A program made the position numbers and the translations under genes. Shown here piece after piece: positions 8,559 through 15,348 of a stretch of 37,387 nt of DNA (within the stretch, counting starts at the first letter, position 1; every line of letters begins with the position of its first letter). Source of the stretch: Bacteroides sp. CAG:770 (GTDB lineage: Bacteria > Bacteroidota > Bacteroidia > Bacteroidales > UBA932). The notes beneath the pieces were generated by a model, which was given only the letters and a program-made list of their open reading frames with translations, made no database searches and was not told the origin of the DNA. Location: contig FR890580.1 of assembly GCA_000435075.1 (NCBI GenBank), positions 1 through 37,387 on the forward strand, in the 5' to 3' direction.

Positions 8559-8602
8559 CACTTCGGTTTTCCTTCGATTCCTCGTCCCCGCAGATACGTT
8601 TT

Positions 8603-8649
8603 CTCGTGTTTGTCCACGCCACCTTGCCTCGGACATCACCACGTGGCCA
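8603..8649 (+). repeat. Extra copy of the 47-bp outer repeat end
   Basis: These 47 bases match the outer end of the left arm (8221-8267) with three differences and in the same orientation. The third copy is at 15242-15288 inverted. Each contains CCACG(T/C) and CACGTGG separated by about 20 bases, able to form a short stem. This copy lies inside the cassette, so the family is dispersed and not only an end sequence. The rest of 8559-8700 holds no recognisable gene. Confidence 0.85.
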
Positions 8650-8700
8650 GTATCGTAGAAGGCAAACGACATTTCTGAAATTTTCATTGGTACATTTCAT

Positions 8701-8758
8701 CATACACTGCGTTATTACATAAAAATAGTAACGTAGTGTATGGATTTTTATAACTTTG
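8701..8758 (+). promoter_or_regulatory. Promoter with overlapping operator-like dyad for the cassette operon
   Basis: TAACTTTG (8751-8758) is a perfect -7 element. No TTTG is found 19-20 bp upstream. Instead a 14-bp dyad with a single mismatch (8701-8714 with 8729-8742, gap of 14) covers the place where the -33 element should be. This is the layout of an activator-dependent or alternative-sigma promoter. Because the -7 element lies after the ATG at 8740, the real start codon of the first gene must be downstream. Confidence 0.5.
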
Positions 8759-8778
8759 CTGCCTGTGGACAGAAGCCG

Positions 8779-9369
8779 ATGATGAGACAGATGATGAGAC
8801 AGATAATGATCCTTGCGGCTGTAATGGCTGTGGTTTCCTGTAATAGAACTGATTACGCTGAACCATTCAAGAGAAGAATTAAAGATTATGACGGGACTTT
8901 CGTGTTTAAAGGACTTGAATGTAAAGTCTGTTCTGAGATTGACCTCAATGGAGATGGCGTGAAAACAGATGATATGATGGCTGAATTCAGAGCATTGGAC
9001 AAAAACTCATCGTATCTGAAAAGTTCAAAAGTGGTCAGTATCCCATCCCTTTTTTCGAACGTCAATACAGCATTGATAAGAATTCCTGTTCAGAGAGGAT
9101 TCATTGAGGATAGAGACGGAACTGAAAGTTGGGCTTGGCTCGGATTTGCGGAGGATGAAATTGTGTATGAATTTGACAACCATAACAATGTAAGTTATTA
9201 TCTTCCAGCTAAATTTAGGGCATCGCTCGATCCATTGTCACATTATGAATCAGTGGAAGTGCAATTTAAAGACGGACAGGTGCGCTATCGTGTAAATGCA
9301 ACATTTTACGATTTCGCGAGGAAAGACTATGTTACTTGCCCGGTTACATTTATATTCGAGAGGGAATAA
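8779..9369 (+). CDS. Small lipoprotein of unknown function with an EF-hand-like loop
   Basis: I do not recognise a named family. The start at 8779 was chosen because an earlier in-frame ATG (8740) precedes the -7 promoter element; from 8779 the product is 196 residues. The N-terminus repeats MMRQMMRQ, encoded by a 12-bp tandem duplication (8779-8802), then has a lipoprotein signal (ILAAVMAVVSC). The mature part contains DLNGDGVKTDD, resembling a calcium-binding DxNxDG loop, followed by predicted beta strands (VQFKDGQVRYRVNATFYDF). The stop lies 14 bp before the sigma/receptor gene, so it is the first gene of that operon. I infer a surface or periplasmic accessory, perhaps ligand capture for the adjacent receptor; nothing in the sequence proves this. 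Confidence 0.75.
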   Translation: MMRQMMRQIMILAAVMAVVSCNRTDYAEPFKRRIKDYDGTFVFKGLECKVCSEIDLNGDGVKTDDMMAEFRALDKNSSYLKSSKVVSIPSLFSNVNTALIRIPVQRGFIEDRDGTESWAWLGFAEDEIVYEFDNHNNVSYYLPAKFRASLDPLSHYESVEVQFKDGQVRYRVNATFYDFARKDYVTCPVTFIFERE

Positions 9370-9383
9370 AATACTTTCCGGAC

Positions 9384-12300
9384 ATGACCGAGCGAGAATT
9401 CAAGAAATTATACAATCTGTATTTCAGACCTCTATGTCTATATGCCTTGCATTATGTCTCTGATGCATCTGTATCGGAGGACATAGTGCAGGACAGTTTT
9501 GTCGTCTTTTGGGAAAAGTATGTTGTCATTGACAATGACATGAACGGCGCTGCCGCGAAATCAGTCCTATTCGTGATAGTCAGAAACAGGTGCACAGATT
9601 GGTTGAGGAAGGTATCTCCGGACAGGCTTTTGCCGGAGGATGCGGACGGACTCATTACAGACGGGGACGCACAAGAACGCTCATTTGACGAAGCAGCATT
9701 GTGGTCGATAATCGGCCGGCTTCCGGAGAAACGTCGTAAAATATTGATAATGAATAAGAGAGATGGACTGTCATATAAGGAAATCGCTGAAGAACTAAGC
9801 ATATCAGTATTGACAGTAAGAAACCATCTGGCATTGGCAATGAAAGAATTGAGAAGAGCGAAGCCTGTCATTCAGGTGATTCTGACCCTACTGATGATGC
9901 TGTTCCCGCTGATTTCATATGGGCAGGAACAGTCCGTACTTTCATCAATGAAAGCAATTGAATCCGGATTCGGATATAACTTTGTTTATGAATCATCCGT
10001 AAAGCGCCTGCTCGAAAACGAGACGAAGCAGGTAAAATTCGGCAGCAAGCTGCTGGAAGATTGCCTTCAAGAATTGTTCGGAGACTTGCCGATAAAATGG
10101 AAAGTGCAGGACAAGACACATTCTATCATATTGATTGTCAATGATAACGTACGGAAGTCCGTCCCGAAGTCATACACGATCAGCGGATACGTCACCGATG
10201 TGGTCACAGGCGAGACATTGATCTCCGCCGAAATCCTATCCGACAGCAGAAGCGGCGCCGTCACCAACAATTACGGTTTCTATTCACTCTCACTTCCTAA
10301 AGGAGCGCATGAAATCAAATACTCATATATCGGATGCGAGCCGGTTTCCAGGGCCATTGACCTGAGCAGGGACACCACCATCAATATAGCATTGACACCA
10401 TCATTGACATTGAAAGGTTCGGTCGTGTCCGCAAGAAAAAATGCCGGTTTTTACTCCACTTATAGCGGCTCTGTGGAAGTTCCGGACAAGCTTCTCCGCA
10501 CTGCTCCGTCCGTCCTGGGCGAACCGGACGTATTCAAGACGCTGCAAATGCTTCCGGGCATCCAGGCTGGAACATCATTTTTTTCAGGAATCTATGTCCG
10601 TGGAGGAAACGCTGATGAGAACCTGGTCCTTCTGGACGGAGTGCCGGTCTATAATGTATCACACCTGTTCGGAGCACTATCGATATTCACTCCGGAGGCG
10701 GTCAAGAAAGTATCGGTATATAAGGGGTCGTTCCCGGCCAGATATGGAGGACGCGCATCAGGCATTGTGGATATAAGGACCAATGACGGAAACACCAACA
10801 AAACTACAGGCTGCATCAGCATCGGGCTGATTTCAGACAAGTTCCATCTTGACGGGCCGATGGGCAAAAAAGGCAATGCCACCTATTCCGTGAGCGCACG
10901 AGGAATGCACACACTGTTCTTTGACAGAATCCTCAAATGGGCAGGCAGCGGAGGAAACTATGCCTTCTATGACTTGAATCTGAAACTGTCAGGAAAGATC
11001 GGCGACAATAACCGTCTCATTTTCAATGCCTATTCGGGTAAAGACTTCATGAGGAAGGATTATTCCGAGAAGCCATATCCGGATGACATTGACAGGACTG
11101 AAAGGAAGCATGATTATAAAGTCTGGTGGGGCAACAGCATCATTTCTCTCGGGTGGAATCACGTGTTCAACGGGAAACTTTTTTCCGACCTGAACCTCTC
11201 CGTGAACGGATACAACGTAAAAACCAAATCGCAGGTAAATGAATTCCAGGAAGGGGCCAATGCCACGTCAGGAAAGGTCATAGATTTCAGCAACGTGTCG
11301 AAAATCAATGATATAAGTGTCGGTATTGACTTCGATTATACCCCGTCCTCAAGTCATATGGTCAGATTCGGCGGAGCCTTTGCACATCACAAGTACGCCC
11401 CGGAAGACATCTATACCAAAACTACTGATAACATTGACGGAAATAGAAGCGAGACTTATGCGCCGAACGTCGGCAGGATAATCCGGGGCGAAGAGATGAC
11501 GGCCTACATTGAAGATGACATGTCCATTTCGGACTGGCTCTATGTAATCCCCGGCCTCCGTTTCAGCCTTTTCAATGTTGACGGACGCTGCTATTCTGAC
11601 CTGGAGCCGAGGCTGTCGGTAAAGGTCAATGCCGGAAAAGACATATCGTTGAGGGGTGCATACTCAAGAATGTCCCAGCATGTCCACCAGCTCGTTTCAG
11701 GCAATCTCAGTTTGCCGACTGACTTGTGGGTACCAGTGACAGCTGACATTCCTCCAGTCAAATCAGACATTTACACGGCTGGAATTGCCTATGGAGGCCT
11801 GAAAGGCTGGGAGTTTTCAGCCGAAGTCTATTGGCGCAGGCTGGACAATGTCCTGGAGACGAAAGACGGGAAGTTGGCCTTGTCCACTACCGAGAATTGG
11901 GAGGACAATGTCGCCACGGGTGTCGGTCGGGCTTATGGCACAGAGGTTTACGTGCAGAAAACTTCCGGAAAAGTCACCGGAATATGCTCATACACCTTAT
12001 CCAAATCAGAAAGACGCTTCCCTGACAAGGCGATAAACAACGGCAAGTGGTATCCGTTTGCCAATGACAGGCGGCACAACATCAGGATAGCGGCCATGTG
12101 CAAGTTCAATGACAGGATAGACGCAGCCGCCAGCTGGGTGTTCATGTCAGGCAACTATATGACCGTGCCAGAACGTGAAACCGTATATGTGGATCCGGAA
12201 GGAATATTCCACTATCGTCATTATGTCAGCGGCAGGAACAATTACAAGCTTCCGCCGACACATCACCTGGACCTTTCCGTCAATTTTACCAAGCATAAAA

Positions 12301-12485
12301 AGAAGGGCGAGCGAGTCTGGACGGTCGGGCTGTATAATGCATATTGCGCCATGAATCCCGACTGGACTTATGTCAATGACATATGGTCAAGGGAAGAGGC
12401 CGGAAAGGTTTTCTATTCGGCAAATATAACCAAGCTGTCATTTTTAACTATTTTGCCGTCAGTCAGTTACACTTATCGTTTCTAA
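9384..12485 (+). CDS. ECF sigma factor fused in frame to a TonB-dependent receptor
   Basis: One uninterrupted frame of 1033 codons. Residues ~5-75 are sigma region 2 (YNLYFRPLCLYALHYV, VSEDIVQDSFVVFWEKY); ~105-155 are region 4 (LPEKRRKILIMNKRDGLSYKE... helix-turn-helix ending VRNHLALAMKELRRAK). With no stop or gap there follows a typical signal peptide (PVIQVILTLLMMLFPLISYG, cleavage before QEQ). Then come an STN signalling domain (~185-245), a carboxypeptidase-regulatory-like domain (~262-345), a TonB plug (~378-480, with RGGNADENLVLLDGVPVYN) and a barrel ending in a terminal Phe. An internal ATG at 9840 (residue 153, MKELRRAKPV) would by itself give a normal receptor precursor. Normally sigma and receptor are separate genes. 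Possibilities: a true fusion cleaved by signal peptidase, or overlapping genes with internal initiation. Start 9384 lies 14 bp after the preceding gene. Domain calls are firm; the mechanism is inferred. Confidence 0.9.
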   Translation: MTEREFKKLYNLYFRPLCLYALHYVSDASVSEDIVQDSFVVFWEKYVVIDNDMNGAAAKSVLFVIVRNRCTDWLRKVSPDRLLPEDADGLITDGDAQERSFDEAALWSIIGRLPEKRRKILIMNKRDGLSYKEIAEELSISVLTVRNHLALAMKELRRAKPVIQVILTLLMMLFPLISYGQEQSVLSSMKAIESGFGYNFVYESSVKRLLENETKQVKFGSKLLEDCLQELFGDLPIKWKVQDKTHSIILIVNDNVRKSVPKSYTISGYVTDVVTGETLISAEILSDSRSGAVTNNYGFYSLSLPKGAHEIKYSYIGCEPVSRAIDLSRDTTINIALTPSLTLKGSVVSARKNAGFYSTYSGSVEVPDKLLRTAPSVLGEPDVFKTLQMLPGIQAGTSFFSGIYVRGGNADENLVLLDGVPVYNVSHLFGALSIFTPEAVKKVSVYKGSFPARYGGRASGIVDIRTNDGNTNKTTGCISIGLISDKFHLDGPMGKKGNATYSVSARGMHTLFFDRILKWAGSGGNYAFYDLNLKLSGKIGDNNRLIFNAYSGKDFMRKDYSEKPYPDDIDRTERKHDYKVWWGNSIISLGWNHVFNGKLFSDLNLSVNGYNVKTKSQVNEFQEGANATSGKVIDFSNVSKINDISVGIDFDYTPSSSHMVRFGGAFAHHKYAPEDIYTKTTDNIDGNRSETYAPNVGRIIRGEEMTAYIEDDMSISDWLYVIPGLRFSLFNVDGRCYSDLEPRLSVKVNAGKDISLRGAYSRMSQHVHQLVSGNLSLPTDLWVPVTADIPPVKSDIYTAGIAYGGLKGWEFSAEVYWRRLDNVLETKDGKLALSTTENWEDNVATGVGRAYGTEVYVQKTSGKVTGICSYTLSKSERRFPDKAINNGKWYPFANDRRHNIRIAAMCKFNDRIDAAASWVFMSGNYMTVPERETVYVDPEGIFHYRHYVSGRNNYKLPPTHHLDLSVNFTKHKKKGERVWTVGLYNAYCAMNPDWTYVNDIWSREEAGKVFYSANITKLSFLTILPSVSYTYRF

Positions 12486-12486
12486 T

Positions 12487-13575
12487 ATGGAAGTTTCGTA
12501 TAACATAAATAAGTGGAGAGTATTGTTTGCTGCCATTCTCCTGATTTGCGCGGTTTCATGTGAAAAACACATTGAAATCAGAAGGACCGGACCCGAGCGG
12601 GAACTTTCATTGAATGCCGCACTGTATGCCGGGCCGTCGGAGCAGGTCGCGTATGTCACGACGAGTTACCACAACAAGGTGCGAGGCGTAAAGGACGCGT
12701 TGCTGAAACTCTATGTCAATGACGAACTTGCGGCATTGTCAGACACTTTGCGAGAGGCCCATAATCATTATGGCAGCAATTCGGATGCAGTCATGATGAT
12801 ACCATTCCGGGCCAGATTCGGAGCCGGAGACAAAGTCCGTCTGGAGGTTACCGCAGACGGAATGCAGGCTTCGGCAGAAAGCGTTGCGCCGGAACCGGCC
12901 GAGATTGTCTCTGTGGATACCATTCCCATAATCAAAACCGGCGGCGACCGCAAAAGGGCATTGACAAAAATCAAGGTGCGTGTCAACGATGTCCCCGGCA
13001 TAGACAATTACTATAGGATCGAGGCTTTTGTGAAATACAGCATCACGCGGGTTTATCTGGATCCGGGCGAGTTCGACCCGGTAGGGCCGCGATTACTGCG
13101 AAAGGGTACGATCCGCGTCAAATTGGACAACAAGGCTGAGCCGATTCTTTACAGCGGTTCCCATGTCGGAGCCAATTGGGACTATGACCCTGATGACACG
13201 GACTACTACGCCAATGAGTATAACCTTTTCAATGACAATGCGTTCCTGGACAAGGACTATGCTCTGACTCTCTATGCGGAAGACCTGCGCCAGTACTTCA
13301 GTTTTACAAATATAGCTTTTCTGCAAAACACGAAAGTCAGTGAAAAACGTACGCTTGTGGTCAGGCTCTATACCATGAACAAGGACATGTTCATCTATTA
13401 TAATGATTGCATGTTCGACAATTCATGGCAGAGCATGAGCGACTTCATTCCGGGGATACCTTACCCTGACAATGTCAACGGCGGCAATGGCTTTGTGGGT
13501 GCTCTGAGCGTGAATGACTTCGAAATGGAACTGCCTTATATAGAAGATGTTTATAAGCATTATCATAATTTTTAG
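12487..13575 (+). CDS. DUF4249-type lipoprotein, partner of the TonB receptor
   Basis: The start follows the receptor stop by one base, so translation is probably coupled. The 362-residue product has a lipoprotein signal (FAAILLICAVSC), then beta-rich Ig-like text. It ends with a segment typical of DUF4249 proteins (DFIPGIPYPDNVNGGNGFVGAL), where P-x-N-V-x-G-G-x-G-x-F/V-G is characteristic. DUF4249 genes regularly follow TonB receptors of the carboxypeptidase-like-domain type in Bacteroidota, apparently in the role SusD has for SusC: an outer-membrane lipoprotein helping ligand capture. The ligand is unknown. An aspartate-rich stretch (WDYDPDDTDYYANEYN) near residue 225 might bind metal, which is speculative. 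Confidence 0.8.
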   Translation: MEVSYNINKWRVLFAAILLICAVSCEKHIEIRRTGPERELSLNAALYAGPSEQVAYVTTSYHNKVRGVKDALLKLYVNDELAALSDTLREAHNHYGSNSDAVMMIPFRARFGAGDKVRLEVTADGMQASAESVAPEPAEIVSVDTIPIIKTGGDRKRALTKIKVRVNDVPGIDNYYRIEAFVKYSITRVYLDPGEFDPVGPRLLRKGTIRVKLDNKAEPILYSGSHVGANWDYDPDDTDYYANEYNLFNDNAFLDKDYALTLYAEDLRQYFSFTNIAFLQNTKVSEKRTLVVRLYTMNKDMFIYYNDCMFDNSWQSMSDFIPGIPYPDNVNGGNGFVGALSVNDFEMELPYIEDVYKHYHNF

Positions 13576-13578
13576 CTT

Positions 13579-14370
13579 ATGGATAGAAATCTCAAATTCG
13601 TCATAAAACATTATCGTGACGGAATGTTCGAAATAAATAAATCGTGTGCCGAACTGAATGCGAGAATCGGAAAGGTCAATGCCGGTGCCAGTCCGTCCTA
13701 CCGGGCGCGAAGATGGGTTTTGTCAATGTCAATGTGCGCGGCAATTGCCCTGTTCGCGGTCATTTCAGTCTATTATGTCCGGCTGAACTCATGGAGCGAA
13801 TATACCGCGTCGGACGAAACCGTCAGATATGTCTTGCCGGACTCATCAGTAGTCGTCTTGGCTCCGGGTTCGGAGCTGAGGCTTCAGAAGCGCAAGAATA
13901 TCAGGCATGTGGAAATGTCCGGAAAGATTTTTTTCAATGTTGCACATGATTCGGCACATCCTTTCACCATATCCGTTTCCCGGGGGCTGCCGGTGACTGT
14001 CCTCGGGACGCGTTTCCAGGTGGACCAGTCGGATTCGCTCACCCGTGTGGATGTCCTGGACGGAAAAGTCAGTTTCGGCCGCATGACCCTGACCAAAGGA
14101 ATGTCCGCTTCGTATCGTCCGGGGACTGGATTGCAGGAGATGACGTCCGGAGATGTGTTGAATCCGATGGCGTGGGCGACGGGGAGTTTTGTTTATGAGG
14201 AGTCCTCTCTAGATGACGTAATAAAGGATCTGGAGTCTTTCTACCATATAAGGATCAATGTTTCCGAAAGCGTGGACGGTAAGAGGCTTACCGGGACATT
14301 CCCGACAGCAGATATGGCATCAGTCCTGGAAATCATTGGCATGGCTTGTGATGTAAGGCTGACCATATGA
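13579..14370 (+). CDS. FecR-type anti-sigma factor
   Basis: This 263-residue protein has a short cytoplasmic N-terminus (~48 residues), one transmembrane helix (WVLSMSMCAAIALFAVISVYYV), and a periplasmic FecR domain. The FecR domain shows VRYVLPDSSVVVLAPGSELRL, KIFFNVAHDSAHPFTISV and TVLGTRFQV, and is followed by the C-terminal DUF4974 domain (FVYEESSLDDVIKDLESFYHIRINV). The FecR family binds its cognate ECF sigma in the cytoplasm and reads the receptor's STN domain in the periplasm. It begins 3 bp after the DUF4249 stop and is the last gene of the operon, unlike the usual sigma-FecR-receptor order and unlike the second system in this window. Its N-terminal segment is short relative to many FecR proteins, of interest since its target sigma is fused to a receptor. 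Confidence 0.9.
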   Translation: MDRNLKFVIKHYRDGMFEINKSCAELNARIGKVNAGASPSYRARRWVLSMSMCAAIALFAVISVYYVRLNSWSEYTASDETVRYVLPDSSVVVLAPGSELRLQKRKNIRHVEMSGKIFFNVAHDSAHPFTISVSRGLPVTVLGTRFQVDQSDSLTRVDVLDGKVSFGRMTLTKGMSASYRPGTGLQEMTSGDVLNPMAWATGSFVYEESSLDDVIKDLESFYHIRINVSESVDGKRLTGTFPTADMASVLEIIGMACDVRLTI

Positions 14371-14604
14371 AAAGGCCGTAATCATCAAATTTTATCATGT
14401 AAGTCATCAGGAATTCAATGTAGGATTTCATATCGGAAAAACGTTTTGTTTCTGCTTTTTCGTTTAAAAAATTCATCCTTTTGCTGAAATAATTTCCGGT
14501 TTTTATGCGTCTTTTATACTTTTACTATTGCCAATAAGGCTTGATGGTCTTTTGCACGAAAGTGTCGAATAATTAAAGGTAAACTTTGCAATTCTGATCT
14601 AGTT

Positions 14605-14620
14605 TGGCACGATTAATGCG
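14605..14620 (+). promoter_or_regulatory. Sigma-54 (RpoN)-like promoter
   Basis: TGGCACG (14605-14611), four bases, then ATGCG (14616-14620) matches the -24/-12 consensus TGGCACG-N4-TTGC(A/T) with exact GG-N10-GC spacing; the deviations are A for T at the start of the -12 box and G at its last base. RpoN exists in several Bacteroidales. Transcription would start near 14631 and run into the hairpin region. A chance match cannot be excluded. Confidence 0.4.
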
Positions 14621-14630
14621 AATAGGTAAG

Positions 14631-14830
14631 TCAAGTGAATAATATTATTGGTTGGTTATTATAATGGTTAGTTAGTAGTGTTTAGTTATGGTATCGCGTT
14701 GTAATGCTAGATGAGAAATCTCGCCAAGACGTAGATACGAATCTACAAGACGTCGCTCAGATTCCTGGGCGGCGTCTTCGTTTATATCCATTCGTGTGCC
14801 GGGCCTCTGTCCAGGCCCCGATGAGGGCCC
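14631..14830 (+). ncRNA. Candidate structured non-coding RNA
   Basis: Successive hairpins are visible: GTAGAT-ACGA-ATCTAC (14731-14746), then directly a 10-bp stem with one G-U pair (14747-14756 with 14769-14778, followed by CGTTTAT), then GGGCCT-CTGTCC-AGGCCC (14801-14818). The word CAAGACGT occurs twice (beginning 14725 and 14746), so the first copy could compete for the second stem's partner. The spacing after the sigma-54-like promoter and the terminator-like second stem suggest a short RNA of roughly 150 nt. I do not recognise an Rfam family. Ends are estimates. Confidence 0.35.
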
Positions 14831-14930
14831 AACGTAAAATCCCGGTTGATTGGCATTTCATAGTGCGTCTGAGGAGCATGGGGCAGGGAAAAACCGGAGC
14901 ATCTCGGTTCTCCCTTCGGGATTCTGTTCA

Positions 14931-15288
14931 GGAGAAGACCGTATTTGCTGTTTTGTCCCAACTAAAACGTTTCTGCGACACAAAACGCCTTCTCAGATAC
15001 ATTTTGTGCAGTCTAAAACGTTTATTCGGAACCAAATTATGTGGACAACACCAGTATTATATAGACAACATCAGTCTGGCCCTGAAAACGGTGTAAATAA
15101 CAGGACTTTTTGTCACCGTTTCTTCAAATCACGAAAAACGGTGTAAAAAATGACGTAATTTTACACCGTTTTGGGAGACGTGACTTCACACTACCGAGCA
15201 CGACCACATGAGCAGACATAGAACACCTTTACCACGCAGAATGGCCACGTGGTGATGTCCGAGGCATGGTGGCGTGGGCAAACACGCT
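14931..15288 (-). repeat. Right arm of long inverted repeat
   Basis: Reverse complement of the left arm: 15064-15271 is identical to 8238-8445 over 208 bp. Similarity continues outward to 15288 and inward to 14931 with roughly one difference in every several bases. This copy has an additional 20 bp at about 15044-15063, a partial duplication of the neighbouring TGTTGTC word. The contrast between a perfect core and diverged inner flanks suggests recent gene conversion or a selected core. Confidence 0.95.
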
Positions 15289-15325
15289 AAAGGGCGACCG
15301 GAACTTACGTTCTCAATCGCCCTTT
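15289..15325 (-). terminator. Hairpin terminator of frdC
   Basis: A perfect 9-bp stem (15289-15297 with 15317-15325, AAAGGGCGA/TCGCCCTTT) containing a smaller stem in its loop (GAAC/GTTC, 15301-15312). On the minus strand it lies 24 bp beyond the frdC stop. The T-rich end of the stem supplies a weak U-tract. It abuts the cassette end. Confidence 0.65.
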
Positions 15326-15348
15326 AAAGTTTATCGATAACTCTCCGA

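Larger units (their letters stand above)
14371..14930. other. Non-coding right flank of the cassette
   Basis: About 560 bp without a credible gene between the FecR stop and the right repeat arm. Its left 230 bp are AT-rich; around 14435-14455 the string AAAACGTTTTGTTTCTG resembles the repeat-arm words, perhaps a decayed partial copy. The middle carries a sigma-54-like promoter and a set of hairpins listed separately. Reading frames present (for example from 14704 and 14850) lack family resemblance and run into the repeat. Confidence 0.6.
8221..15288. other. 7.07-kb cassette bounded by long inverted repeats
   Basis: Everything between the outer ends of the two repeat arms (8221-8558 and 14931-15288) forms one unit: four co-directional genes of a surface signalling system plus about 560 bp of non-coding DNA on the right. 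The unit starts 25 bp after the ccsBA stop and ends exactly at the frdC terminator stem. There is no transposase or recombinase inside and no evident target-site duplication, so movement would require outside functions or homologous recombination between repeat copies. Identical 208-bp cores in opposite orientation would allow inversion of the interior. Mobility is inference; the repeats themselves are seen directly. Confidence 0.5.

Noticed and set aside
14704..15146. Two open frames reaching into the right repeat arm, with mates in the left arm (8363-8617)
   Set aside because: Their shared C-terminal residues follow automatically from the identical 208-bp repeat; frames differ outside the core and show no domains, so this is not independent evidence of coding.
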